Of a stretch of 64,000 nucleotides of DNA, positions 20,931 to 32,973 are shown piece by piece. The DNA comes from Oscheius onirici (Eukaryota; Nematoda; Chromadorea; Rhabditida; Rhabditidae), in NCBI GenBank assembly GCA_932521025.1, contig OW051471.1:5084001-5148000 (forward strand), read 5' to 3'. Under the pieces are notes generated by a model, which had not been told where the DNA came from, searched no databases, and saw only the letters and a program-made list of their open reading frames with translations. Numbering within the stretch: position 1 is the stretch's first letter; every line of letters starts with the position of its first letter. The translations under genes and the position numbers were made by a program.

Positions 20931-23900
20931 TTATTTCTGGCAGTTTTGCGACAATACCTTGATATGGCGGTCGCCTAGAAGGACCGTTCGGTCTATTGAT
21001 CCATCCCCGGATGATCCGTTCAGGTAGACGGGCGGACGAGGAGGCAAAGGTGGTGGAACTGCTGCGTCCCGTGATGCTCGTCGTATTCGAATCACTAAAC
21101 TTTTTTTATAAAGTACCAACCTATAACTGACTATCTACACTGGAGGCAGAGAGCAGGTGAGCTCTTCGAGAGGACAACGTTTCCAAACTTTCGGGTCTCA
21201 ATCCGAAAGCCGGGCCAGCTTCGGAAGGACATCTGGAGCTGAAAGTATGAATGGCAGTAAGGAAAACTGACAGATTTGACGAGTTGAGTGGACTGGCTGT
21301 GGGAGTAGCGGTGGTTGCTTTTCTGACTGGAGACGACAGAATGTTGAGAACGGTGGAACTCAAAGTATGTCCTCGGAGTTTGAGAGTACTGCCGGAGGTT
21401 GTCGCAAAGTCCATAAAGTTAGAGGTGGACAAGAGACGAGAAGTACTCTTCTCGGAAAGAGTTCCTTGTGGCGGTTGACTGACTAGTTTCAGAGATGTCC
21501 CAGGAGGCAAACGGGAGCTCTATTGAAAGACTAATTGAACGGGATTCGAACAACTTACAGTTTTGCCGAAATGGTTGTCTACATACTGTTTGTACTCATG
21601 GAAACTGTCGACCAAGTATTCGTGAAGCTGTTCACTGATGTTTGTCTGATTTGCATGAGCATAAATACACACTTCCAGGATTTCAACCTAAACTTTTGCT
21701 TTGTCTGAACGAGATCAGACTAGCCTGTTCAATGATAGCAGCACTCAGTTCCGAAGCCAGCGTCTTCTCGTCGCTCTCGTAAACCTTCATACACTCTTCA
21801 TCCAGCAAAAAGATTTCGTAGTTCTTAATGCCTCCCTGTACATTGGCCTGGATTACTCCGAGGATCGCTGCCTGCAGCTTCTGAGCATTTGAATCGGGAT
21901 AGTACCGGGCGTAGGTGGCCAGTTCGATGAGATCTCTGTTCTTCTGCTTCATCTGGTCGACAGCTCTTCGCAAAGGAGAAATCTCAAAAGGTTTCGTACT
22001 GGTCACAATTGGACTGAATCGGAGAACACCGGGTAAAGGCTCATGAGTCAGGATCCGTCTCTTCACAATCCAGCTCTTCATCATATCGCTATCGTCTACT
22101 TTTGTCCATTTCGTGTTTTTACGAATCTCCGTTCGACTGTACTCGAAGTTTTTGACCTACAACATGTTTTTCTTAAAAGAAAGATAACGGACTGTACATT
22201 GTACTGTCGGTAGTACTCTTTGATTTTCGGATTTATTTTGTCGTCCGAGTTGTCGAACGGGCATCCTTCTACGACGGGTTCAACTGGGAAAATCTGTAGA
22301 TATCGGCCGGGAAGGTTCTCATACTGAAAGCAGTCGTCCATCGAGGGAATAGACTCCGGGTTTTCGTACATCTAAACCGAAATTTGACAATAAATATTCA
22401 CAACTTGCCTGTTCCATCCGAGCTTTGAAATCTAACAACCTCTCCAGTTCATCACTTCTGAACACGAATCGTTTTCCGTTCAAATAGGCTGGAAAGCCTT
22501 TGCCATAGAACCCGACAAAGTAGTAGAAAAAGTGAGATCTGTTTCCCTCGTCTATTTTTCGACACAGCTCTCCCATATGGTCCTGAATCAAAGAGTCTTT
22601 TTCTTCAGTCAAGTGCTTACCCAGATACTGGCCAGCTGTCGGTAATTGACGAAGATCTTTTCATAGACTGGTACCAATTCTCTGCAAATCAGCTAGTTTA
22701 TCATTTCGGTAATATACCTCAGAATTCCAATGGCTTCCTCCCACATTTGTCCCTTTGCGAACAGATCGACGACTCTATTCAGCAGTTCCTCTTTCAATTG
22801 TCGTTCTGTGGCACACTGACTGTTCAGATTCCACGCCACAAGCCATTCCGGAAGTTGCTCATCATCCCATGTGAGACTCTCGGCGTGAAGAAGTAGAGTT
22901 CTGGCTGCTTCGACGTCGTTATTGTAGGTTACATGAAGTTCGAAGAGTCGATAGACGTAGGAGATGTAGAGTTCGTGGTGATGGTGTCTTTTGTAGTAGT
23001 TCATTAGTTGAACTGTTCGACTCATGGCATTCTCTACACAACTGTCCGAATCCAAGACATCTCTATACTCGAACAAGTACTGGATCAGATGGTCGACGTC
23101 TTTGACAAACTGACGACCTCCGTCCATCCAAAAGTCTTTCTCTGATCTTAAGAGGATTACTTCAATATAGACAAGAGAACTAACTGGCAGCGATTGGTCA
23201 ATATCCGAGTGAAATGTTCTCGGAACTGACGAGAACCATAGTGTTCGTTGATGAGAAAGTCAAGTTGCTGGACGAGTTCGTCGGCGAACTGTTTAAAGTT
23301 CTGCTTCTCCGATCCACTCGAATGGAATTCACATTGCATCATGTCGAAGAAGATTGGAATTGTAGCATCCCGAGTCTCGGCATCTTCCATCAGAGAGACT
23401 TTCAAAAAGGCTCCGACCAAACGCGGGATATATTCCATCTTTTGGCCAACTTTTAGACGGAACCACATCGATCGAAGATCTTTAGCGGCTGCTTTGCGCA
23501 ACTGGAAGCACAGATCTTTTGAATCTTGGAGCCAGAATCCATTTTTGTGGAGAGACTGTTGAGTTACGAAGGAGACAGCAGTCAGCATGTACTCTTCCCA
23601 AATCTGAAGCTATTCGTTAATATATTCAAATACCCGTGAACTTGCCACTGCGTAATAATCTTCGTCTGAGAAGTTGTCTTGGATGGAACTCATGATGAAG
23701 CGAAGAGCCTTGTTTACTGTTCTAAATTTCTCAATAGGCTAAAAAATACACAAAGTACTTGTTCTGAAGGAGAATCATCTTTTCCCAAGTCGAATCGAAA
23801 GGGCATTTATCCAAAAGATCTCGTATCATCTCCATCATCTCCCGAACAAAATCGCACTTGTCTGTTATCTCGACACTGAAAAGTTTCTGTACGATAAGGA

Positions 23901-26900
23901 AATTTACCAAGATTGGAGCAGTTGATTGAATATCTGAGCTGACATTTTGTTCAAAAGAGCCAGAACGAGCGTGAAGAAGCTAGTTCGTCGATTCTGATCA
24001 TTTGTCCGTTGATAGTTGAATAAAGGCTCTTACCTCCTTGTCGAATGGCAGAATCTTCTGAACTGTGACCAGAGCCTCGATACTTGGACGATAGCAGACG
24101 GAGATGATCATGTTCAACTCCTCGTCCGTTCCATACTCCACTTCACTTTGTGTTCTCTGTTGACAGTGTCATTTTCAAAATAAGTCGATACCTGTCCGGG
24201 GAAGAGTCGTTCCAACAACGTGAAGAGAATCGAAACACACTCACTGGCCTTGTCAGGATACTCTTTTTCTTCACAAATGTCGGGATTCATAAAGTTGACA
24301 ATCAGGTCGAGACAAACCGGCAGAAGCAGAGAACGAGAGCTGATCTTCTGAAAAATGGTGGGTATAGATTGTTTTTAAAGACAAACCTCAAACAACTTTG
24401 TAGAAATCAGATGGTTGATGAACAATATTCTTTCTCGGGGTACAATGTTCTTTCCAAATGACCTCACAAGTTCCAGAATCCATTTGCTGAATCAGGATAT
24501 GCATGACTCACTACTCTGATTACCATATTTCACTTGGCTCCATAAGTCCGCATTTCAATATGGGATTGATTATTTGTGGAAGACTCTTTAGAGCCACATT
24601 TTGAATGACCATTCGCTCTCGATTCTCCAGCATCAAGGCCTTGATCGCATCCATAACAGTGATCAGAGTTGGCTTCAAGTCAACTAACAACGGCGAATTA
24701 GGATCAAAAGTGTCGATGGCCAGCTTCGTGGTCACAATAAGCTCGAAAATATCGCCAATCATCTTGACCGAATTGCGAACCACGTCGTTGCTAGTGGTAT
24801 TCGCACTAACTATGTGATGGTGAATACATTGCAGCAGACGTCTAGAAAGAGTTTTGAAGAAACTGAATAAACTTACGGAGCAGAGCAGATGTGATGGAAC
24901 CGTTCCAAATACTTCTCGTAGTAGACAGCACTTTCAGTGTTTCTAGCCTCTCGGATGAGAACAAGATATGCAACCAGGACGTTGAAGACTGGCAGTCCCA
25001 GTTGATCCCGCTCTTCCCACAAGTCGAAAAGGGCCTCCAATAATGGATGCATGAATCGAAGCATCTAAAACTTGCAATGAAAGAGTATAAAAAACGTATA
25101 TACAACCTCTTCATCGAACTCATTACTTGGAGCAGCCAGAATCTGGAGAGACTTTTCCAGATTGTAGGAGTTTGCTCTAAAATGAGATTGTATTGGAGGG
25201 AGCATTGAACATACTTCCAGCGGAGAACACTGAGAATCGCTTCGTTTTGAGTGTAGACGTTGGAACAGACGTTTGTCGAGACGTGGACAACACTCTTCTC
25301 GCTCAACGAATAATGGGCGGAATGAGGTTTGTTGTTGATTCCGCCAAGATCTCTTAGTTGTCTACAATTTCTATTACGTCACCAACAAAAAACTTACTTT
25401 CTGGTCTGAGGAAGAGGCATGTACGCATTACAATTCTCATCGTAGTTCGAATTGGAGGATTCAATCTAACATTTTCTGTTTCAAGGACAAAACAACGACC
25501 AACCTTGTAGATTAGAAGTTCGTGGTCCTCGTTTTTGACTATCGACGAGCTCTGTAGAAGACACAGATGAGCCAAAGCAAAGGGTCCTTTTTCCGGTTTT
25601 CCCTTATCGTAGGGTTTTCTCGAAAAGAAGGTAACTCGCAGAAAGATGTCGTCCAGAAAGAGATCGGGAAGTTTCAACTTGACATTCTCCATCCAATATG
25701 GCTTGTCCTGGTGGTAGAAGACGAGACTCTTATACTCTTTTGAAAGTTTTGCGCCGGAAGCGCCGACTGATTCGAATGCCTAAAAATGGTTTTTAGCTGT
25801 GGAAAGATACATCTTTACATTGTCAATGACACTGCCGTCTGCTCGGACTGCACAAAGACGAGCCTCGATGTTTCTTTCAGATGATTTGCTGCCCAATTCG
25901 CCAAATTGAAGAGTCAGGAACAGCTCGTTCCTTGTAGGTGCTGAAAAATATATTGGGATCTTGCTGCAACTAATTGCAATCTGTCCGTCCGCTTAGATGA
26001 ACAAGCCAGGACAAGTTATATAGGATTACTTAAGTTGAATGGTAATCTGTAAACAAGTTAAATTCAAGTTAGACTTGGACACATTTCTGTGCCACTGATC
26101 TGAACTACCTTTGAATTACCGTGGATGGCGAAAGTCCTTGTAGATTGCTGGTTCAAAATATACAATTATACTTACTGTTCCACTTGGGCAGACTGATTTG
26201 ATCACTTCTCTGGATCGTTAGAGGAGGTTTCCGTCCGTAGATGACCGAATGACCTTCACTGATGTCGTCCACAGATCCTTTCAGAATACTGGTGGATATC
26301 AGGATTTTTGTGTCGTCTGAAAGTGAAAGGTGAATTATCAAAACGAGCGATCAACCAGGATTTGTTGTTTCCCTCGGGATTTTTCCATTGGTTTGTAAGA
26401 ACTTGAACAGATTGTCGAGATCTGTGCTTCTTTTGAGGTAGAGTATTCTGTCCACTTGCTCGTTCGATTCCATCGGTTTCTCGAGCAACCAAGACAGTTC
26501 CAGGAAGTCGTAAGCATAGATTTGTCGACTGTACTGACTGACTGGACCAAGATCTTGTCCCTTCTTGAGAGTCGAGGATGTTCCTTCGATGGGAGCCACT
26601 TGGGCAATTCTACTCAGCAGATAGAACCTGCTTTTGTCCTCCTCCGTTGAAAAACTCTGGTTTAAAAGGTTTGAAGATATAAGAGATACAAACCGAAAAG
26701 AGAACTCGAATGTTCAGATCTTTCATTGAATCTCCAGGTTTCCAGATAAAAGAAAAAGGTTCGCTAAAGGAGAGCTCAAAAGGATAACAATAAAACTTTA
26801 CCTGACGAATGCTTTCTTCAGAACGTCGTAGATGACAAATGATATTTCGCAGTTGTACTTTACTAACTTAAGTTCGATCGAGTGAATGATGAATAGGACA

Positions 26901-27748
26901 GAGAAAGGACCTTTCATCTGCTTGATGTCCTTTTTCTAATAAAAAATGAGTGAGACGCGTTCACTGACCACTTCGAGAGACCGTTTGGCACTGGCTTGAT
27001 GTTCTTTGAAGGTTTGCAGGAGGGAGATAGTGTCATCTCGGAAGGGCCTTCCGTTCTCTTGTCGAATGACAACAGGTAGACTCGATAATCTAAAACTATT
27101 ATGGTTCAAAGAAAAAAACCAACGCATTTCCACGATCAATCTTTTGTCCAACTTGTGTTCTGATCTCATTGAGTTCTTCTGCAGGAACATCTCCTTAAAT
27201 ATGCTAGTTTGATGGACAGAAAATGAATCAAACCGGAAAGAATCTTTTTCCTGATATTGATCAGATCGTCGATGAACTCGAGAAGTTGTTCTATCTTGTT
27301 CAGATCTTCCTTCTTCCCATATCCCTCCTTGATAAAACACCACCAATCTTGAGTGGCTGACGAGATCTCGTCCACCAGGTTGGTTCCTTCACTCGGAGTC
27401 GTGTTTGTCTGAAACAGGATTTACATTACTTTTACAATTTTCAGCTGACCTCAGATTTCCTGACGAAGGCGACAGCATTTGTCGGGAAAAGACCCGGTTC
27501 CGATTTTAACCCGTGGAGAGACCCAAAGCACCAGCCTAAAGCTCTTTATGAACCTCGACTCGAGATGATGACTCACCGTCCTTTTCAGCATAAACAATGA
27601 ACCGGTCTCCGGGAAGAACTGAAAGGATGGAACACGGGTTTCCTGAGGAAGTGCTCTCTTCTAGAAGAGAACTGGAAGGACAGAAGATGGTCTGACCTCA
27701 AAAGAACGGATGGCTGTCTGAGATTAACCTACCAATCGCATATTTCAT
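20931..27748 (-). CDS. DOCK1: DOCK1/CED-5 family Rac exchange factor
   Basis: DOCK-A proteins bind ELMO and CRK and activate Rac for cell migration, phagocytosis and myoblast fusion. A small first exon MKYAI at 27748 joins by a 41-residue-scale splice to an SH3 domain (ILSVLPGDRFIVYAEKDG, WCFGSLHGLKSEPGLFP). The DHR-1/C2 domain near 25400-25700 has LFLDDIFLRVTFFSRKPYD. A helical middle follows. The stretch ATIPIFFDMMQCEFHSSGS near 23350 is nearly identical to human DOCK1. The DHR-2 domain contains KMWEEAI-like EAIGIL, YYFVGFYGKGFPAYLNGK, NLPGRYLQIFPVEP and LPGVLRFSPIV, followed by NVQGGIKNYEIFLL. The C-terminus has a Pro-rich SH3 ligand (VPPPLPPRPP), as needed to bind CRK. Stop TAA at 20931. 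All introns are small. The splice before the last exon is ambiguous: the obvious TATAG/gttgg donor would create a stop, and an upstream donor restores frame. It is the largest gene in the window. Confidence 0.93.
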
Positions 27749-27937
27749 TTTGTAATAGATTGAGCTACTAGCACTGCGAATTCATGTCTATCTAAAGTAA
27801 GCAATATGTATCAAAAAGGGATGGAATAAAGGAAAATAAACGGATATTTGAAGCGATACAGTAAGCGCGCTCGATTATAGAACCAGATGTTTGAGAACTA
27901 GTCACAGATCGCTTTATTCTCCGAAAATCAATACAAT

Positions 27938-29073
27938 TCATTCTTCTTTGACACAGAGCATTTTTGAGCTCGGTTCGTCTACGGCCAGAATTTCTTGCAG
28001 CTGTCTGTTAGCTTGTTGAGAAAGTTCGAGCATCTTCAGTCGGGTCTCCTTCTCCAAAACAGCCAGTCGTTCACAACTTGCACTCAAATAACGCATCTCT
28101 TCGACTTCTGTGGCGTCACAATAACGTCTCTTCATCGATTTCAGCTGCTAAAATTGATTTTATTTACTGTTAGACTCTGGTCAACCTCGTTAATGTTGTT
28201 ATAGACGTTCTGAACACTCTCGGAACAGTCAGCAGATAGAAACCTATTGGGTTTGAAAGAAAAACGAGGAATTTCATTCTGGCCAAAAGTTCTGCTCAAT
28301 TCACTAGCACTCGAAACAGATGCCGTTTCTTCCGGATCCAAAAGTTCCCCATTGTCCTGAAAAAAACTATTCTCTTTCTTGTTTTCAAACAAACAAACTT
28401 TCATGACATCGAGACTATTCGTCTCGTCCCGTTTCGGCTCAATCGCATACTGATAGAACACATTGGAAGAAGGAAACCCATCATTTGTCGACAAGAACAC
28501 CATCATTCTTTTGATCCATGGGAATCGGGGATGACGAGATTTCGAGACCCTAATCCAAATGTTTCCGTCATTCGGATTGGCTGGGAATTTCTCCCATTTC
28601 GGAGTCACTCGCTGTTTTCCATCTGAAACGGAGATTGTTAGGGTTAATGAATTAGTTACCAGGCTTTAATGAGCTCCAGGGCTTAAGAAAATCGTTGGTA
28701 AGTTCCTTTTTTGGATCCACATGAGATGACGAATCAACGAGGAAAAAATAGGAACCTGCGCGATCACTTGGCAGACTAGAAGGGACGTGTTGGATGACCC
28801 AATGTGCACTGAAGACGAGTCACTGAAGAAATTCAAAGAAAACTACTCTTGAGCGATAAAATCGAGTGCTTCTTGTCTGTTCAAATAGATGGATGTGTCT
28901 CTATAGACTCCTGTGTTTCCCTCATTCGCAAACAGGTAATCCCTCTCTGAAATAGGTGGCTTTGATTTGAAACCAAATATACCGTTTATTTGATGACAGG
29001 TTCGAAGAAAAGAGTCACAGGTTTTGTTCGAAACGTCTTCATCGTTTAGTTTATCTAGGAGAGAAGAGATCAT
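27938..29073 (-). CDS. Unrecognised conserved-looking nuclear-type protein
   Basis: Not recognised. Starts MISSLLDKLNDEDVSNKT at 29073. Splicing with introns of about 40 nt gives one continuous frame: a 38-nt intron at NE/RDYLFANEG, another at AQ/DAHWVIQHVPSS, then KPWSSLKP/DGKQRVTPK. The central block KWEKFPANPNDGNIWIRVSK, SRHPRFPWIKRMMVFLST is aromatic and basic, like a small folded domain. The C-terminal third is helical and charged (EKETRLKMLELSQQANR) and probably coiled coil. No signal peptide or membrane segment. It lies between DOCK1 and carboxypeptidase E on the same strand, with 189 nt to DOCK1. The consistent frame across several small introns supports a real gene; function unknown. 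Confidence 0.7.
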
Positions 29074-29341
29074 TGGAGGGAAGGCGGCCTTTGACCAAAA
29101 CCAGGGCGGCGGACCGAATCGATTGCGCCCGACCGGTCACCGAGAGACCTCAAACTGGATGCGAACTAGGACAACAAAAGGCAGATTCATTGCTTGACAA
29201 TTTCTGCATATACACCGGATAGAAGTCTTCTCGTAACAGATATACAGATGACTCGTAGGGGACAGAGATCTTCGAGGGAATGGGAAACAGTTTACTGACG
29301 CATCTCGGACAGAATCTCAGCCAGTTCCTCGTCCTAAAAAA

Positions 29342-31713
29342 TTACTCGATTTCTTCTGTATTTACACCTACAGAAGGACCTTCTCTTTCGAGATTCGGAA
29401 CCTTGATGGGCTTAAGAACGAAGTTGACAATGAGGGCTTGGTCACGAGCTTGGTTCGTAACAGTCACATTCTGAGAGGCAGTCTCGTAGCCATCAGCATC
29501 GACCAACAGCTCGTACTTTCCGGGAGACAGAACTCGGTAGTAGTCTCCATCTTCCCACGAGGTCACGGGGTGGCGGATAGGCTCGGTCTGAGAACCGTTG
29601 CGAACCCAAACGGCGGCGTGTTGAACAGGAAGGCCGGTTTCGGCATCGAAGATCTGGCCCTTGACTCCAGCATGAGCTGTAAACATGTAGGCCATGAGAG
29701 CCTTCTTGTTGTCTTCCCAGAACTGAGGCAGTTGATTGCCGTCGACCATCTTCTCACAGCTGAGTTCGAGAGTAATTTCCATGGCATTGGTGGCAAGGTA
29801 GTTGAAGTCTTGCATTCCTCCGACCACCGAATACCATTTGGCACCGTTGGTAATTCCACCGTTCTGAAAAATGCATGTTGACAGTATTTTTTTTTTGAAT
29901 TTATTCCTGTTTTAATATAGGAAACTGACCCTTGAAAAGGCGTCTTCTTTAGTTCCGTCACATGGAGGATGATCCTGAAAGGCCTTTTTGACAATCCGAT
30001 CAAAGAAAAACTCACGTTCAATCCCATATGGGCGTGGTTCTTAGCGTAGGTCTGAGCGAGCCACCTAAACTCATTCTAAAGCTGATTTTGTTCAAAAACT
30101 ACTTGAAAGTGGTATCATCCGGAGAAGCAGAGTACTGACTGACTCCTTCTTTCGACGAGGCATCGAAAGGATAGTTGGCTACGAGATCTCCTTCGTGAAG
30201 ATTGGCAGAAACGACCCACGGAAGAGACAGAATCCAGTTTCCGACAGCCAAAGTCTCGGGTTGTCTCTGAATCGTTTCTTGTGTTTGAATAAAGTAAAAG
30301 TACTGGCTTGTCATCGCGGAAGAGATCAAGAAGATGGTCGAACTTGGGAACTTTCATCTGGTCTAATTCGAAAAAGAAGCCGTCCAGATCGGGGAAATCT
30401 CTGTTCAAATCGACATTCATCGCGTTCGTTCGTCCTGTGAGCCATTTTCTTTCAGCCGGTTCCTGCAAAAGTGTAATTGGATCTCATGAGATCTAATGAG
30501 GTTATGTTGAGGAGGAAAGAGAGACTCACGGTGTTGAGAGCGAGTTCGAATCCGTCCGGATTCATAGCTGGCAGAAGATGGATCGACGTCGAGTTGAGGA
30601 GAGTCATGACCTCGGAATCCTTCTTGAGGTATTCCTCACAGAGATGGTCAGCCAAACGGATCAAAAGTTCTCTTCCACTCGGCTCATTGCCATGTATTCC
30701 ACCAATATATTTGACCTCTGGCTTCACTTAATCGATTTGGTTCAGTCATTTACACGGTTTGAGCTAATCTGACAAGCAGCCCAGTACGAAAGTGCGGACA
30801 ATGTTTACGCGCATCAAAGGGTTTTCTGGAGTTGAATTTTACCGTGTTATTTTCGGTTTTCAATTCTTACGCCAGTTTTTTGCCCCTATTGAATCGAACA
30901 CGTTCTGAACAACAAGTCGTCGACGAAATTAGCCGCTTGAAAAGACTCACACGGAATGTGTTGTCCGGGAGTGGTAGAAAAGTGCATGACTACCAGTTCA
31001 CGTCCCTCAACTGACTGTCCGATCGAGTAGAGAACAGAGATCTGAAATGACTCATTTCTTCCAACTCATTGGCATTCTCACGAGACGTCGCATGTGAGAG
31101 CAATTAGAGTTGAAGCTGCATTAGAGACCTAGCCCTTTACGGGGAAATGCTGTTTTCGTTAGAGAACTCATGAATCAGCTGAAACATTCTTCGATCTAAT
31201 TGTTTTCCTACTCTCTTCTATCAAAAACTTTTTGCTGTTCGATGAATACTCTGGTGTATTTGATGAAATTGTGACAGAATCAGGCCTAATGGTCTTTTGA
31301 AGAAGACACCCTCTGGCAAGATGACGTCACTGGCGCGAACCGCAGTAGAATAAACATTCTTGAGGAGGGAGACATGGCTAGTTGGGAATCTCAACACTAA
31401 CATGTTTAAAAAAAAGGCCCAAAGTATCATTTCTAGAAGTCTTGGAGCAAAAACAAAAGAGAAAGCGTTCCTTTTTGTAATATGTTTTGAGAAGACTCAC
31501 GTCTGGACATTTTCCGTTAATCTGTCGGAAGGCGTCTTCGAGTTGTTCCTGGTTGTGATAGTGGTTCCATTGAAGTCCCTCTGTGGCCCCCAAAGCCAGG
31601 GAAAGTTGGGAAGAGAGCAGCAGCACCGCTGCCCACATCCCGCGAGAATGTCTTCCCTCGCCCAGCCTCGTATCGATTCTGCCGGCGCTTCGGAAAACGT
31701 CATTCTGCTTCAT
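29342..31713 (-). CDS. CPE: Carboxypeptidase E/EGL-21 family metallocarboxypeptidase
   Basis: M14B zinc carboxypeptidase that trims C-terminal Lys/Arg from prohormones and neuropeptides in dense-core vesicles. An N-terminal signal peptide (MWAAVLLLSSQLSLALG at 31638) may be preceded in frame by 25 residues from 31713. After QLEDAFRQINGKCPDV come YSIGQSVEGRELVVM, then the zinc motif IHGNEPSGREL (H and E ligands), NPDGFELAL, NVDLNRDFPD, SANLHEGDLVANYPFD (third zinc His), YSVVGGMQDFNYL and EITLELSCEK with the catalytic Glu. A transthyretin-like domain ends the protein (GVKGQIFDAETGLPVQHAAV, DGDYYRVLSPGKYELLVDA). Stop at 29342. The first two introns (about 460 and 235 nt) are unusually long for this genome. 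It shares family features with CPM and CPN; the E-type call is by overall similarity. Confidence 0.93.
31040..31500 (-). other. Long intron 1 of the carboxypeptidase E gene
   Basis: About 460 nt between the exon ending GKCPDV and the one starting near YSIGQSVEG. Human CPE has no residues missing between these points, so no exon is expected inside. I see no terminal inverted repeat or other structure that explains the length. Confidence 0.5.
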
Positions 31714-31893
31714 CGTGACCGATGAAGTGGGGTTACTGAGATTGAACCAATGTGTTCAGAGAAAGAAGGTTCACGAAGAGAGAAGGTGTTTGGAAAGAGA
31801 CGGGTGGCGTTATCACTGGAATTCATTCTCACGTTAAACACTAGATAAGAGGAAAAAAAGTTACATAAACTTCATTTCACATCTTTTTGTTCA

Positions 31894-32838
31894 CTCTTTG
31901 GTGGTAGCTTTTCCCGAAAACACCTGTCTGACGCGGTTGTAGAGGGCGTTTCCGACAGCCTTGGCTCCGTAGCCGAAAGTGGACTTGGCAGGAATAGGAG
32001 CGGAGACGGGAATGGAAGTGGCAGTGGAGCAGCTGAGAGTCGAGAGAGACGGCTGACTGTCCAGAAAGACGTTCATCTTGTCCAACTCGCGATACCAGTC
32101 GGTCAGATTGTCTTGCTCTTGGAACAGAGAACAATTGGTCTCATCGCCACTGTCAAAGATGGGCACAGTCGAATGCTCACTCTCACTCCTCATCACGAAC
32201 ACCTTCTGCCACATACTGACCAGTCGATCGGCCTCGTCCTCTCCTGAACTGCTATTACTTCCAGATGATCCCATGGCCTTGTAGATGGAGAAACAGTCGT
32301 GCGAGACGGTCGAGATACTCAACACTTTGGCCTCTTCTTCCTCTTTCATCAACGTCTGACACTCTTCTAAACTTTTTCTATGCCAAACAAAAGAAAGAAG
32401 AACAAACGCTGCTTGTTCGTTTTGAAGAAGTGGACCGAGTGGAAGGGCGTGTTGTTCGGGTCGCGAGGAATGACCCATTCGGCCTGTGACTTCTGATATC
32501 GGCGAAGACGAACAGTTTGGTCGTAGTGGCAGGTGAAAGACTCGCCGACGTGTTTCGGGAAACTACGGGCGTAGTAGATTCGCTGGGGTTCGCTGGGCAC
32601 AAAGGGCTTCGAGTCAGAGACGAACGTCTTCTCGAGAAGCAGATAGTCGGGTTCACGCGGTAGAGGCTGGGGGAGACAAGTCGTCGTCTGGAGCACTCGG
32701 GCACATGTACAGTCGGCTTCCGGATACTCTGTCACAATCTCCGAGTAGACGATCGATGTGAACGAACAGCTACACGATCTGGAGAGAAGAACCTATTTTT
32801 GAAGAAGAATCTACTGACCTGGGGGCACAGGCGGCCAT
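31894..32838 (-). CDS. Unrecognised Cys-rich protein (original copy of a duplicated gene)
   Basis: Not recognised. Exon 1 (MAACAPR, from 32838) is spliced over about 52 nt to SCSCSFTSIVYSEIVTEYPE, followed by a Cys-rich stretch ADCTCARVLQTTTCLPQPL. The middle is basic and aromatic (QTVRLRRYQKSQAEWVIP). A 41-nt intron (gtttgttc to gtttag) joins KTNKQ to ECQTLMKEEEEAKVL. The C-terminal half is acidic and Ser-rich (SSGSNSSSGEDEADRL) with helical segments and ends VRQVFSGKATTKE. No clear signal peptide or membrane helix. Bases 31925-32741 recur without indels, inverted, at 61384-62200. Function unknown; the small frame-preserving introns and the second copy argue it is a real gene. Confidence 0.7.
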
Positions 32839-32973
32839 CGTGAAGAATCGTCTACAAGCGTTACAGTGCTTCTTATAAATTGAACTAATTTTTTTTCTAT
32901 AATTCCGGAAAGAATAATAAAAACTTTAAAACAAAACTATTCATGTGTAACAATAACAAAAACCCGTAATTGA

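Noticed and set aside
23214-23562. Plus-strand frames of 80-104 codons within DOCK1
   Set aside because: Opposite strand of highly conserved DOCK1 coding sequence; no independent support.
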